A DNA stretch of 57,238 nucleotides from an uncultured Flavobacteriales bacterium (GCA_905479995.1 CAJQON010000026.1:1-57238); one strand, 5' to 3'; counted from the stretch's first letter, positions 8,817 to 18,312 are shown. The notes: generated by a model from the letters alone, not told the origin. A program made the numbers and translations.

Positions 8817-10868
8817 ATGAATCCATTATTAGAAGAATTTAAAACACCTTATAACACCACTCCATTTTCTAAAATTGAAAACAAACACTTTAAACCAGCG
8901 TTTGTAGCTGCCATTGCATCTGCTAAGCAAGAAGTAGATGGAATTACCAACAATCCGGAAAATCCTAATTTTGAAAACACCTTAGAAGCACTAGATTATA
9001 GTGGAAGATTGCTATCTAATATATCACATATTTTTTTCAATCTAAACTCTGCCGAAACTTCTGATGAAATACAAGCGATAGCAAATGAAGTATCTCCTCT
9101 GCTATCAGAATTCTCTAACGATATTGGATTAAACGAAGCTTTGTTTCAACGTATTAAAACGGTTTACGATAATAAAGAAAATTTAAACCTTTCTACAGAA
9201 CAACAAACCTTATTGACATCTAACTACAAGAGTTTTGTACGAAATGGAGCAATCTTAAACGAAGTAGATAAAAATACTTTGAGAGATATTGATAAAGAAC
9301 TTTCTCAGGCGTCTTTAACTTTTGGACAAAATGTTTTAGCAGCTACCAATAAATATGAGCTACATATAACTGATAATAATGATTTAGCTGGATTACCTGA
9401 TGGTGTTAAAGATGCAGCCAAAATGACTGCAGAACAAAAGAATAAAGACGGTTGGATTTTTACATTAGACTACCCTAGTTTAATTCCTTTTTTAACCTAC
9501 TCTAGTGTTAGAGCTTTGCGTGAAGAAATGAACAAAGCCAACGGATCTAGAACCTTTAAAGGTGACGAACTAGACAACCAAAGCATCGTATTAAACATTG
9601 TAAAACTTCGTTATCAACGCGCCAACTTACTTGGATACCCTTCGCATGCTGCTTTTATACTAGAAGAACAAATGGCTTCTTCTCCAGCAAACGTAATGAG
9701 CTTTTTAGACAATTTATTACTTAAATCTAAACCTGTTGCCATTAATGAGTTTAATCAAGTAAGTGATTTCGCTAAAGAAACGGATGGATTAGAAAAACTA
9801 CAAAGTTGGGATGCTAGTTATTACTCAGAAAAATTGAAGCAAAAGCTATTTAGTTTAGATGACGAACAATTAAAGCCCTACTTTAAATTAGAAAACGTTG
9901 TAAATGGTGTTTTTGCAATTGCTACAAAACTATATGGATTAACCTTTACGCAACTTACTGACATTGACACTTACCATGAAGATGTTTTAACGTATAAGGT
10001 AAACTTCGAAAATGGCGATTTAGTTGCCATATTTTATGCCGATTATCACCCTAGAGCTGGAAAAAGAGGTGGTGCATGGATGAGCTCTTTAAACGACCAA
10101 TACATTAAAGATGGCGTAAACAACCGACCGCATATTATGAATGTGTGCAACTTTACAAAACCTACAGAAACAAAACCATCTTTACTTACCTTTAACGAAG
10201 TTACTACACTGTTTCATGAATTTGGACACGCCCTACATGGAATGTTGGCAAACACTACTTACCCTAGCTTATCTGGAACAAACGTTTATAGAGATTTTGT
10301 AGAATTACCTTCTCAGATTTTAGAAAACTGGTGTTTCGAGCAAGAAGCTTTGGAATTATTTGCTTTCCATTATGAAACAGGTGAAGTTATTCCGAATGAA
10401 TTGATACAAAAAATTAAAGCTTCAGCTAATTACATGCAAGCCACTCAAATATTACGTCAATTAAATTTTGGTTTAACAGATATGGCGTGGCATACTGCCA
10501 ACCCAGCTAAAATTAATTCTGTTGATGAATTTGAAAGAAAAGCGACAGCCTCTACTCAAATATATCCAAACGTTGAAGGAAACAATTTCAGTTCTGCTTT
10601 CTCTCATATTTTTCAAGGAGGCTACTCTTCAGGATACTACTCATACAAATGGGCTGAAGTTTTAGATGCTGATGCTTTTGAATTATTTAAAGAAAATGGA
10701 ATTTTTAACAAAGAAATTGGTGCTCGTTTTAAAGACCATATTCTAAGCAAAGGTGGCACTGAACATCCAATGGAATTATACAAGAAATTTAGAGGACAAG
10801 AACCCGATAACGATGCTTTATTAAAAAGAGCTGGTCTAATCGAATCATTAACCGAAGCGACAACTTAA
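8817..10868 (+). CDS. M3-family metallopeptidase (oligopeptidase A / peptidyl-dipeptidase Dcp type)
   Basis: A 683-residue zinc peptidase. The active site is H467-E-F-G-H471 within LFHEFGHALHGML, with the downstream FVELPSQILENW segment that supplies the third zinc ligand (glutamate). The typical substrate-binding region HIFQGGYSSGYYSYKWAEV is near the C-terminus. No signal peptide is seen, so it should act in the cytoplasm, trimming short peptides released by other proteases. The length matches the family (about 680 residues). OpdA and Dcp cannot be separated safely by eye. Confidence 0.92.
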   Translation: MNPLLEEFKTPYNTTPFSKIENKHFKPAFVAAIASAKQEVDGITNNPENPNFENTLEALDYSGRLLSNISHIFFNLNSAETSDEIQAIANEVSPLLSEFSNDIGLNEALFQRIKTVYDNKENLNLSTEQQTLLTSNYKSFVRNGAILNEVDKNTLRDIDKELSQASLTFGQNVLAATNKYELHITDNNDLAGLPDGVKDAAKMTAEQKNKDGWIFTLDYPSLIPFLTYSSVRALREEMNKANGSRTFKGDELDNQSIVLNIVKLRYQRANLLGYPSHAAFILEEQMASSPANVMSFLDNLLLKSKPVAINEFNQVSDFAKETDGLEKLQSWDASYYSEKLKQKLFSLDDEQLKPYFKLENVVNGVFAIATKLYGLTFTQLTDIDTYHEDVLTYKVNFENGDLVAIFYADYHPRAGKRGGAWMSSLNDQYIKDGVNNRPHIMNVCNFTKPTETKPSLLTFNEVTTLFHEFGHALHGMLANTTYPSLSGTNVYRDFVELPSQILENWCFEQEALELFAFHYETGEVIPNELIQKIKASANYMQATQILRQLNFGLTDMAWHTANPAKINSVDEFERKATASTQIYPNVEGNNFSSAFSHIFQGGYSSGYYSYKWAEVLDADAFELFKENGIFNKEIGARFKDHILSKGGTEHPMELYKKFRGQEPDNDALLKRAGLIESLTEATT

Positions 10869-10872
10869 GTCA

Positions 10873-11427
10873 ATGATAAATAAAGGAACTGCTTTTATTC
10901 TATCACTTTTTTTATTCATTAGCTGCCCAACTTTTGGTCAAGACAGTTTATCTTCAAACATTAAAATTACAACCCACTTTGGTTACGAGATAAGTAATGT
11001 GGGTTGTTATGGAAATATTGGCGGACAAATTAACTACAAAAAATTTGGCTTCGGATTGGCCTATATTCTCGATTATTCTGATGCCAACGGTCTTGATGGT
11101 CCTTTTGGTGTAGCAACTACCTTGTCTTTCTCTCCTAACCATTCAGACAATAAAGTCATCAATCATTTCATCAATTTAGATTATAGAATAACATTTCATC
11201 AACGCTTTTGTACCTTTGATTGCAGTCAGAAATACAATAAAATACAAGAGCTAAACATTGGGTATGGATTGTCTATCAAAATCTTTAAACGACTTTCCAT
11301 TTCAAACACAATTAACATTGGATGGTATCTTGAAAAATCATTGAGCGACAGAACTGGAAAAACAATATCTGAAAGCGGATCCAATTCATTAATTAATGCC
11401 AAGTTAAATTACCTTATAGCTAAATGA
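10873..11427 (+). CDS. exported hypothetical protein, beta-rich
   Basis: A 184-residue protein beginning with a signal peptide (NKGTAFILSLFLFISCPTFGQ). The mature part alternates hydrophobic and polar residues with many glycines and aromatics (YKKFGFGLAYILDYSD, ELNIGYGLSIKIFKRLSISN), suggesting beta strands of an outer-membrane or periplasmic protein. A short cysteine motif (CTFDC) is present. It starts 4 bp after the oligopeptidase stop and overlaps the next gene by 4 bp, so it is part of that transcription unit. I do not recognise a family. Confidence 0.7.
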   Translation: MINKGTAFILSLFLFISCPTFGQDSLSSNIKITTHFGYEISNVGCYGNIGGQINYKKFGFGLAYILDYSDANGLDGPFGVATTLSFSPNHSDNKVINHFINLDYRITFHQRFCTFDCSQKYNKIQELNIGYGLSIKIFKRLSISNTINIGWYLEKSLSDRTGKTISESGSNSLINAKLNYLIAK

Positions 11428-12230
11428 AGAAACTTTTCTTCTATACTACATTAGCCCTTTTCTTTAGCGCTTGCAACAAAGAAGAAAAACAAAACTATTC
11501 AAACATTGCTATTTATGGTCATGGTGGTGCAGGTTTCGAATCACATACCAACCGTTTACCAGCAAACAGTTTTAAGTCCATACAAAAAGCAATTGAAGTA
11601 TTAAATGCAGATGGCGTTGAAGTAGATTTGCAAATTGATAGCAACGGAACAACATGGTTGTTCCACGATCAATTTTTAGAAGGCAAAACAAGTGGTAACG
11701 ATTGTTTTGGTGAAAGAAGCACTAGCTATATTAAAACATGCAATTACAATTTAGGAGGAAAAATTTTTCAATTGCAAGAATTGATGGACTATTTTTCTAG
11801 TCTATCTCCAAAGCCAAAAGTTAGTTTACAAGTTGAATTATTAGATCGTTGTATAGATCATTCTCTTTTAATTGAACAACTTATTGCTATTATGGAAGTC
11901 AACAATGCTTATGATTGGGTACAAATAGAATCTGACTCACCTGGACTTTTAATTCAACTAAAAGCAGCATCTAAACATTTTCAAACATTTATTAGAGCTC
12001 CTGATTTAACTAGCTGTATTAACTTGTGTTCAGAAAATGGATTTGATGGTATTATAATGAATAACACTGATGTTTCAGTAAAAGATGTTGAACGTGTTCA
12101 AGCCTTAGGATTTAAAATAGCATTATTTGGAGTTGCTAGCCAAGCTGAAATAAAGAGTGCATTAAAAAAACATCCCAATCAAATACAATGCGACAACATT
12201 GAATTGTTGCACAGAATAATGAAACAATAA
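11424..12230 (+). CDS. divergent GDPD-family lipoprotein
   Basis: A 268-residue protein with a lipoprotein signal (LFFSAC, lipidated C17) and a glycerophosphodiester phosphodiesterase fold: GHGGAG at residues 32-37, the acidic pair E66/D68 in VEVDLQ and H81 in LFHDQ. The family motif HRG is HGG here and PENT is PANS, so the arginine next to the first catalytic histidine is missing. Activity may be altered or lost. Membrane anchoring suggests action on periplasmic phosphodiesters. The start overlaps the previous stop by 4 bp. Convergent with the DUF4293 gene, whose stop is only 5 bp away. Confidence 0.8.
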   Translation: MKKLFFYTTLALFFSACNKEEKQNYSNIAIYGHGGAGFESHTNRLPANSFKSIQKAIEVLNADGVEVDLQIDSNGTTWLFHDQFLEGKTSGNDCFGERSTSYIKTCNYNLGGKIFQLQELMDYFSSLSPKPKVSLQVELLDRCIDHSLLIEQLIAIMEVNNAYDWVQIESDSPGLLIQLKAASKHFQTFIRAPDLTSCINLCSENGFDGIIMNNTDVSVKDVERVQALGFKIALFGVASQAEIKSALKKHPNQIQCDNIELLHRIMKQ

Positions 12231-12234
12231 ATTA

Positions 12235-12708
12235 CTACCTTAAACGATCTGCAGACCGAACCAACTTCTCGTCTTTTTTAATAAAACGAATGGCTAAATA
12301 AGTAAGAATTAAAGAAAGTACTGGAATAACAGCACCAAACTGAAGACTTACGACAATTTCTTCAGCATTTGGCCCTAACATAAGTTTAATCGCATCAACA
12401 TACATTACTATTGCTGCTACTTGAAATGCAATAAGTAATATATTCAACTTAGCCAATTTAATCTGCAAACCTCTATTCTTATAAAGAGCAACAATAACTA
12501 ACGAAACCAAAATCACCAAACCTTGCATAACTCCAACACCCATATTTTTAGCAACAACAATACTAGTATCAGATGTATCTAGTGTTTTATAAGCATTCAC
12601 CACTACTTCCATCTCATATCCTGCAAGTTGCATAATTGGAATAAATGAAGCAACTATTCCTAAAATTGCCACTAAAATCAATAAAACCGACTGTACACGC
12701 TGTATCAT
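12235..12708 (-). CDS. DUF4293 membrane protein
   Basis: A 157-residue protein with four transmembrane segments (about 5-27, 51-73, 82-104, 116-140). The N-terminal MIQRVQSVLLILVAILG followed by a small extracytoplasmic loop is characteristic of DUF4293, a Bacteroidota-restricted family of unknown function. It ends in a basic tail (KKDEKLVRSADRLR). It is a single-gene unit, divergent from the ftsB-like gene. Confidence 0.85.
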   Translation of the reverse strand: MIQRVQSVLLILVAILGIVASFIPIMQLAGYEMEVVVNAYKTLDTSDTSIVVAKNMGVGVMQGLVILVSLVIVALYKNRGLQIKLAKLNILLIAFQVAAIVMYVDAIKLMLGPNAEEIVVSLQFGAVIPVLSLILTYLAIRFIKKDEKLVRSADRLR

Positions 12709-12767
12709 AATTGTTTTTTTTACAAAGATAATTACAGTTTAACAATAAACTGTTAATTAGTTCTATT

Positions 12768-12775
12768 TACTTTTG
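12768..12775 (+). promoter_or_regulatory. -7 promoter box for the FtsB/DivIC gene
   Basis: TACTTTTG matches TAnnTTTG and lies 36 bp before the ATG at 12811. No clear -33 TTG is present at the expected spacing. Confidence 0.45.
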
Positions 12776-12810
12776 CAACACAAATTATTTAGAAATAGTA
12801 AGTTTGTAAC

Positions 12811-13104
12811 ATGTTAAAGAAAATACCCAATTGGTTAAAAAACAGATATGCTTTTACAGTGCTAGTGTTTTTGATATTTATCACTTTCTTTGATCAAAAC
12901 AATCTTATCACCCAATACTCTTATCGAACACAATTAAAAAAATTAGAAACCGAAAAAGATTATTTTAACAAACAGATTAAAACAACTAGAACCGAATTGA
13001 ACGAATTAACTAAAAACCCTACTTCACTTGAAAAATTTGCTCGTGAAAAGTATTTTATGAAAAAAGCAAACGAAGAAATTTTTGTTTTTACTTCCGAAAA
13101 CTAA
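12811..13104 (+). CDS. FtsB/DivIC-type septum formation initiator
   Basis: A 97-residue bitopic protein: a short basic cytoplasmic N-terminus, one transmembrane helix (about 13-27, YAFTVLVFLIFITFF), then a coiled coil (about 38-75) and the conserved end ALEKFAREKYFM-like sequence (SLEKFAREKYFMKKANEEIF). This architecture is that of FtsB/DivIC, which with FtsL and FtsQ forms the divisome activator complex at the inner membrane. The length is typical for Bacteroidota homologues. It stands alone upstream of the mutase gene. Confidence 0.88.
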   Translation: MLKKIPNWLKNRYAFTVLVFLIFITFFDQNNLITQYSYRTQLKKLETEKDYFNKQIKTTRTELNELTKNPTSLEKFAREKYFMKKANEEIFVFTSEN

Positions 13105-13149
13105 TATTTAGTTTCCTTTCTTGTTTAAATTTATTCAGATCATTTTCTA

Positions 13150-13157
13150 TATTTTTG
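13150..13157 (+). promoter_or_regulatory. -7 promoter box for the mutase gene
   Basis: TATTTTTG fits TAnnTTTG, 24 bp before the ATG at 13182. The nearest upstream TTG (13121) is 26 bp away, longer than ideal. Confidence 0.4.
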
Positions 13158-13181
13158 TTTTAATAGCAATACAGTACAACT

Positions 13182-16100
13182 ATGGATTTATTCAACGAAT
13201 TTAATAAGGTAAGTCACCAAGAATGGCGTGACCTTATTGAAAAAGACCTTAAAGGAAAAAATTACGAAGACACCCTGGTTTGGAAAACCGATGACGGAAT
13301 AACCGTTCAACCTTTTTACACCAAAAGCTCCACCAAACCGACTCCAGTTCCTCTAAAAACCACCAAAAAATGGAAGATTAGAGAACAAGTAAACATTACC
13401 AGCATGAGTCAGGCCAATGCCGATGCACTTACTGCATTAAAAAGCGGAGCAAACTCAATATGCTTTAACGGAGAAGTTAAAACTGAAGCAGAAATGAACA
13501 TCTTAATTAAAGGCGTCCAATTCAGTATAATTAACATCAACTTTAATACACCTAGTCCAGAACGTATCGCTAGTTTTTTGCCTTTAGCAGGTGGTTTTAT
13601 TGGTTACGATTATTTGGGCCATTACTTCAAAACTAAACAATGGATAAATAGTAGAGCAAAAGATTTTTCAATAATGTCTGCCATAAGCAATCAATTGGGA
13701 GCCAAAACAATACTAGTAAACACAGCTAACTTCAAAGTCAAAAACCCAAGTTTTATAGAAGAAATCGCTTATGCAATATCTTCAGGAACGGAGTATCTCA
13801 ACATACTGACATCAAACGGAAAAGCCCCAAAACATAGTGCAGAACAAATTCAATTTTCATTTAATATTGGTACTAACTACTTTTTTGAAATTGCAAAACT
13901 AAGAGCTGCTCGCATACTGTGGAGTCGTGTATTAGCAAGTTATAAAGTAACCGAAATTGGTATGGATATACATGCCGAAAGCTACATACAAACAGACAAT
14001 ACTTCAGACCTTAACTACAATATTTTACGAAATACAACCATGGCTATGTCGGCTGTAATTGGCGGATGTGACAGCCTATCTATTACACCTCATACCAATG
14101 ACGAAAAGCTGAGTGGGTTTTCGAAACGAATTGCTCGAAATGTTCAACACATTTTAAAAGAAGAATGCTTTTTTGACAAAGTTAAAAATCCAGCAGATGG
14201 AGCATATTATATTGAAGAATTAACCAATCAAATAGTAGACAAAGCAAGCAAGGTATTTGAACAAATTGAAACAGAAGGTGGCTTTTTGAAATGGTTAGGC
14301 AATGAGGAAATTGAAGGTTTTACTAGAAATAAAATTAATCTTAATCCATCTGAAATAGCAATTGAACCAAACAGCAATTCTAACGAGTGGACAACTGCTG
14401 AAAGCATTCCTGTAAAAAACACTTACACAAGAGCAGACATAAAAGATTTAACTCATTTAGATTTTGTAGCTGGTATGGCTCCAAATTTAAGAGGACCATA
14501 CTCCACCATGTATGTAATGCGTCCTTGGACCATTAGACAGTATGCTGGATTTAGTACAGCTGAAGAGTCGAATGCTTTTTACCGTAGAAATTTAGCTGCA
14601 GGTCAAAAAGGATTGTCCGTAGCCTTTGATCTAGCCACACATCGTGGTTACGACTCTGATCATGAAAGAGTTGTTGGTGATGTTGGAAAAGCAGGTGTTG
14701 CCATAGATTCAGTTGAGGACATGAAAATATTGTTCGACCAAATACCTTTAGATAAAATGTCGGTTTCTATGACTATGAATGGAGCCGTAATACCAATTTT
14801 GGCCTTTTATATTGTTGCAGCACAAGAACAAGGTGTTGCTCCAGAACTATTAGCAGGAACTATACAGAACGATATTCTAAAGGAGTTTATGGTACGAAAT
14901 ACCTACATATATCCTCCTCAACCTTCCATGCAAATTATTGCCGATATATTTAAATATACTTCTAAAAACATGCCCAAATACAATTCTATTAGTATTTCTG
15001 GCTACCACATACAAGAAGCTGGAGGCACTAACGAAATTGAATTAGCTTACACATTAGCAGATGGATTAGAATACATTAGAACAGGTATAGCATCGGGTAT
15101 GGATATTGATTCTTTTGCTCCTCGTCTCTCTTTCTTTTGGGGTATTGGCATGAATCACTTTATGGAAATTGCCAAAATGAGGGCTGGAAGAATGTTATGG
15201 GCAAAAATTGTAAAGCAATTCAATCCTAAAAACCCTAAATCACTAGCACTTAGAACCCATTCTCAAACTTCAGGATGGAGTTTAACTGAACAAGATCCTT
15301 ACAACAATATTGCAAGAACTTGTGTAGAAGCTATGGCTGCAACATTAGGAGGAACACAATCTTTACACACCAATGCGCTCGATGAAGCCATTGCTTTGCC
15401 TACCGATTTTTCAGCAAAAATAGCTAGAGACACACAAAAATACATTCAAGAAGAAACTCAAATCTGCCGAACTGTTGATCCTTGGGGAGGTTCTTATTAC
15501 ATAGAATCTTTAACCAACGATATTGCCGAAAGAGCTTGGAAACTAATTGAAGAAGTAGAAGAAAATGGAGGAATGGCCAAAGCCATTGAAAAAGGAATTC
15601 CAAAGCTAAGAATTGAAGAAGCCGCGGCAAAAAAGCAAGCAAAAATAGATTCTAACAAAGAGATTATTGTAGGCGTTAACGAATACCTTGTTGACAATGA
15701 AGAACCTATGGACATTTTAGAAGTAGATAATGACAAGGTTAGAAACAGTCAAATTGAGCGTTTAAAAAATATTAAAGCCAACAGAGATAACACCAAAGTA
15801 ATTGCCACTTTAAATAATATTACCGAAATTGCTAAAACTAAAAATGGCAACTTACTAGCTGCTGCCGTTGAAGCAGCAAAAGAAAGAGCAACCTTAGGCG
15901 AAATATCTGATGCTATGGAAAAAGTTTTCGGAAGATATCAAGCTCAAATACGTTCAGTAAGTGGCGTTTACAGTTCAGAAGCTATGGAAGATAAAGATTT
16001 TATAAAAGCAAGTAAATTATCTAATCAGTTTGCTGAATTAGAAGGTAGACGAGCACGAATTATGGTTGCCAAAGTGGGGCAAGATGGACACGATAGAGGT

Positions 16101-16445
16101 GCAAAAATTATTTCTACTTCTTTTGCTGACTTAGGTTTTGATGTAGACATTGGTCCTTTATTTCAAACTCCAGAAGAAGCTGCCAAGCAGGCTGTAGAAA
16201 ACGATGTGCACATTTTGGGAGTTAGCTCATTAGCTGCCGGACATAAAACTTTAGTACCACAAGTTGCTGCCGAATTAAAACGATTGGGTAGAGAAGATAT
16301 AATGATTATTGTTGGTGGTGTTATACCCCAACAAGATTATGATTACTTGTTTAATGCTGGTGCTGTTGGTGTGTTTGGCCCTGGAACTAAAATAAGTAAA
16401 GCCGCTCAAAATATTTTAGACATTTTAATTAAAAGCATATCCTAA
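13182..16445 (+). CDS. mutB: methylmalonyl-CoA mutase, small (MutA) and large (MutB) subunits fused in one polypeptide
   Basis: A 1087-residue protein built from two mutase halves. Residues 1 to about 370 match the MutA small subunit ([20 protein letters not shown]; a TIM-barrel half without cobalamin domain), a ~45-residue linker follows, and from about residue 410 the sequence is a complete MutB. MutB motifs are LRGPYSTMY and [15 protein letters not shown](609)IQEAGG, and the adenosylcobalamin-binding D968-G-H970-D-R-G973 in the C-terminal Rossmann domain. It interconverts (R)-methylmalonyl-CoA and succinyl-CoA in the propionate pathway. Bacteroidota normally encode two separate subunits, so the fusion is unusual. 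There is no GTPase (MeaB/IcmF) domain. The DUF2147 gene starts at the base after the stop. Confidence 0.93.
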   Translation: MDLFNEFNKVSHQEWRDLIEKDLKGKNYEDTLVWKTDDGITVQPFYTKSSTKPTPVPLKTTKKWKIREQVNITSMSQANADALTALKSGANSICFNGEVKTEAEMNILIKGVQFSIININFNTPSPERIASFLPLAGGFIGYDYLGHYFKTKQWINSRAKDFSIMSAISNQLGAKTILVNTANFKVKNPSFIEEIAYAISSGTEYLNILTSNGKAPKHSAEQIQFSFNIGTNYFFEIAKLRAARILWSRVLASYKVTEIGMDIHAESYIQTDNTSDLNYNILRNTTMAMSAVIGGCDSLSITPHTNDEKLSGFSKRIARNVQHILKEECFFDKVKNPADGAYYIEELTNQIVDKASKVFEQIETEGGFLKWLGNEEIEGFTRNKINLNPSEIAIEPNSNSNEWTTAESIPVKNTYTRADIKDLTHLDFVAGMAPNLRGPYSTMYVMRPWTIRQYAGFSTAEESNAFYRRNLAAGQKGLSVAFDLATHRGYDSDHERVVGDVGKAGVAIDSVEDMKILFDQIPLDKMSVSMTMNGAVIPILAFYIVAAQEQGVAPELLAGTIQNDILKEFMVRNTYIYPPQPSMQIIADIFKYTSKNMPKYNSISISGYHIQEAGGTNEIELAYTLADGLEYIRTGIASGMDIDSFAPRLSFFWGIGMNHFMEIAKMRAGRMLWAKIVKQFNPKNPKSLALRTHSQTSGWSLTEQDPYNNIARTCVEAMAATLGGTQSLHTNALDEAIALPTDFSAKIARDTQKYIQEETQICRTVDPWGGSYYIESLTNDIAERAWKLIEEVEENGGMAKAIEKGIPKLRIEEAAAKKQAKIDSNKEIIVGVNEYLVDNEEPMDILEVDNDKVRNSQIERLKNIKANRDNTKVIATLNNITEIAKTKNGNLLAAAVEAAKERATLGEISDAMEKVFGRYQAQIRSVSGVYSSEAMEDKDFIKASKLSNQFAELEGRRARIMVAKVGQDGHDRGAKIISTSFADLGFDVDIGPLFQTPEEAAKQAVENDVHILGVSSLAAGHKTLVPQVAAELKRLGREDIMIIVGGVIPQQDYDYLFNAGAVGVFGPGTKISKAAQNILDILIKSIS

Positions 16446-16874
16446 ATGATAAAAACTGCTGCTCTTATTTTTGCTTTACTAATAGTTAGTAACGCCTTAT
16501 TTTCTCAAAGTATTGTAGGTAAATGGAAGACCATTGACGATGAAACTGGGAAAGCAAAATCGGTTGTAGAAATTTACAAATCTGGCAATAAATATTTTGG
16601 CAAGGTTGTTCAAATTTTAAACCCTGCTAAAAAAAACAGCAAGTGTATTGAATGCAAAGATTCTCGTAAAGACCAGCCTGTAATGGGCATGGAAATAATT
16701 AAAGATTTGGAGTACGATGCTGATGATAAAGAATACGATGACGGAACTATTTTGGATCCTGCCAACGGAAAAATTTACGATTGCAAAGTATGGTTAGAAA
16801 ACTCCAAAACACTGAACGTTAGAGGCTATGTAGCTTTCTTTTACCGCACACAAGTTTGGTTAAAAGCCGACTAG
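16446..16874 (+). CDS. DUF2147 exported protein
   Basis: A 142-residue protein with an N-terminal signal peptide (KTAALIFALLIVSNALFSQ) followed by a DUF2147 domain: SIVGKWKTIDDETGKAKSVV, then YFGKVVQIL, a CIEC pair, and DGTILDPANGKIYDCKVW. DUF2147 proteins are small periplasmic beta-barrel-like (lipocalin-like) proteins of unknown role. It begins immediately after the mutase stop and is probably read through from it; a functional tie to propionate metabolism is not implied. Confidence 0.86.
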   Translation: MIKTAALIFALLIVSNALFSQSIVGKWKTIDDETGKAKSVVEIYKSGNKYFGKVVQILNPAKKNSKCIECKDSRKDQPVMGMEIIKDLEYDADDKEYDDGTILDPANGKIYDCKVWLENSKTLNVRGYVAFFYRTQVWLKAD

Positions 16875-16928
16875 GTAAATTCTTTGATGGATTTATTGTT
16901 CAATTTATTATTTTTTGAAAAAAAGAAT

Positions 16929-16936
16929 TATATTTG
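16929..16936 (+). promoter_or_regulatory. -7 promoter box for tRNA-His
   Basis: TATATTTG matches TAnnTTTG and lies 24 bp before the tRNA. The same octamer is found ahead of tRNA-Arg at 23616. Confidence 0.45.
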
Positions 16937-16960
16937 CCCTCCCTTATAACAAGGGAAAAT

Positions 16961-17035
16961 GGTGGTTGTAGCTCAGCTGGTTAGAGCGCTGGTTTGTGGT
17001 GCCGGAAGTCGCGGGTTCGAATCCCGTCTTCCACC
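16961..17035 (+). tRNA. tRNA-His (anticodon GTG)
   Basis: A cloverleaf can be drawn: G-1 at 16961 facing discriminator C73, acceptor GTGGTTG, D stem GCTC/GAGC, anticodon stem CTGGT/GCCGG with loop TTGTGGT (anticodon GTG), and a T arm containing TTCGAAT. The extra 5' G paired with C73 is the hallmark of tRNA-His. CCA is not encoded. Acceptor pairs 5-68 and 6-67 are both T-T as read here, an oddity reported separately. An intrinsic terminator follows directly. Confidence 0.93.
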
Positions 17036-17042
17036 CAAAAGT

Positions 17043-17073
17043 AAAAGGTTTCGCGAAAGCGGAACCTTTTTTT
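17043..17073 (+). terminator. terminator after tRNA-His
   Basis: AAAAGGTTTCGC, GAAA tetraloop, GCGGAACCTTTT, then a T run. The stem has a single G-T pair. It directly follows the tRNA. Confidence 0.9.
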
Positions 17074-17226
17074 GTTTGAGAAAATTCGTTTCAAATTCAT
17101 TTGAATAAGGAATTTAGAGAAACAAAAAGGTTTATCTTAGATAAACTTTGCTTTTGAGGGTCAAAGAGAAGACACTGGGATTGGGGTAGAAACTCTTAAT
17201 CCTTTTGTCATTTGTTTTTTACTATT

Positions 17227-17275
17227 TGTCCGTTCGAGTGATTTGACTTTTTCAGTCAAATCACTCGAACGGACA
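17227..17275. repeat. perfect 22-bp-arm hairpin, REP-like
   Basis: The left arm (17227-17248, starting TGTCCGTTCGAGTGATTT) and right arm (17254-17275) are exact reverse complements with a 5-base TTTTC loop. TTCGAG-type palindromes of this kind occur as dispersed repeats in Flavobacteriia intergenic DNA. There is no T run on either side, so a terminator role is less likely. Confidence 0.85.
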
Positions 17276-17477
17276 GCCTCCATAAATATTTGATTTTCTA
17301 TCAATTTGGTGAAAAATTACAGTAAATATATAGATCGTTTTGCAAATTTTGTAGACGGTCTATTCAATTTACTAAAAGGTAGGTTCTTGAGTATCATCAT
17401 CCACTTCATTTTCCCACTTGTTTTCTCAATAAAACCGATTCAAAGAGTTTCATTGGAATCTATTTTGGAATTAATAG

Positions 17478-17519
17478 ATTCCTGTTCTCCATTCCTTTTC
17501 TACAGGAATGACATACAAT
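17478..17519. repeat. ATTCCTGT/ACAGGAAT inverted repeat
   Basis: ATTCCTGT (17478-17485) pairs with ACAGGAAT (17512-17519) across a 26-base middle. The wording (AGATTCCTG ... CAGGAATGACA) resembles a palindromic repeat often seen between genes in Flavobacteriia. Confidence 0.55.
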
Positions 17520-17546
17520 GGCTAATGCAATAAAGAATTGGAATGC

Positions 17547-18299
17547 TTACTTTCTATATTTCATTAAAAGGTTAGGGTAATCAGATATAATACCATCCAC
17601 CCCTCTTTCTATAAGTTTCTCTATTGTTTCCGGATCATTTACAGTCCAAACATGCAATTGCTTACCAAATTCATGCACACGCTCTATTATATTAGCAGTA
17701 GCATAACTGTGCTTTACAATAATGTCCTCCACAAAATGGTAGCGGTGCAATGGCTTCATGTTCATGCCCTTATCCCATGACAATGGTAATTTAGCATGTT
17801 TACCAACAAATAACTTTCCCAACTTAATTTCTTTATCCAATTTATGAATTCGAAATAAAGCTCTATCATTAAATGAAATTACCTTACACCACAATTTGGC
17901 ATCATTATTTTTAATAACATTAATAATATGTCGCTCAATATTTGGGTAGTACATAAAGCTGTACTTGGTCTCAATAAGTAACTCTACCCTTCCATCAATT
18001 AGTTTAATTACTTCATCTAAGGTTGGTACCTTCTCTTTAACATAATGTCGGTTAAATTTAAAACCTGCACTATGCTTTAAAATTTCTTCATAGTTTTTTG
18101 TTTTTACAAAACCAACACCTGTTGTTGTTCTCCGCAAGGTTCTGTCGTGCAACACAATAACTACATTATCTTTCGTTTGCTGAACATCAATCTCTATTCT
18201 GTCCACCCCCAAATCAATTGCTAACTGAATAGATGCCAATGTGTTTTCTGGAGCCAATCCTGCTGCTCCTCTATGTCCTGTAATAATAAGGTTACTCAT
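17547..18299 (-). CDS. glycerophosphodiester phosphodiesterase (UgpQ-like)
   Basis: A 250-residue GDPD with intact catalytic motifs: GH9-R10-GA and PENT near the N-terminus, metal ligands E36 and D38 (RIEIDVQ), and H51 in VLHDRTLRRTT. A third acidic ligand region is LLIETKYS. It lacks a signal peptide and should be cytoplasmic, releasing sn-glycerol-3-phosphate from deacylated phospholipids. Length and motifs match UgpQ. It starts 13 bp downstream of the SRPBCC-GyrI gene stop and may be co-transcribed with it. It contrasts with the degenerate GDPD lipoprotein at 11424. Confidence 0.9.
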   Translation of the reverse strand: MSNLIITGHRGAAGLAPENTLASIQLAIDLGVDRIEIDVQQTKDNVVIVLHDRTLRRTTTGVGFVKTKNYEEILKHSAGFKFNRHYVKEKVPTLDEVIKLIDGRVELLIETKYSFMYYPNIERHIINVIKNNDAKLWCKVISFNDRALFRIHKLDKEIKLGKLFVGKHAKLPLSWDKGMNMKPLHRYHFVEDIIVKHSYATANIIERVHEFGKQLHVWTVNDPETIEKLIERGVDGIISDYPNLLMKYRK

Positions 18300-18312
18300 T
18301 TTTAAAGAGTGA

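Larger units (their letters stand above)
17074..17546. other. intergenic stretch with REP-like palindromes, no credible gene
   Basis: About 470 bp between the tRNA-His terminator and the GDPD gene. It holds a perfect 22-bp-arm hairpin (17227-17275) and a smaller inverted repeat of the ATTCCTGT/ACAGGAAT type (17478-17519). The 75-codon open frame at 17306-17533 runs across the second palindrome and has no protein-like features, so it is not called. Confidence 0.6.

Noticed and set aside
13182-16445. IcmF-type (GTPase-fused) isobutyryl-CoA mutase
   Set aside because: The size is similar, but there is no P-loop GTPase domain, and the N-terminal half is MutA-like.
17306-17533. 75-codon open frame after tRNA-His
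   Set aside because: It runs across an intergenic palindrome, has no domain or plausible start signal, and the region looks like repeat DNA.
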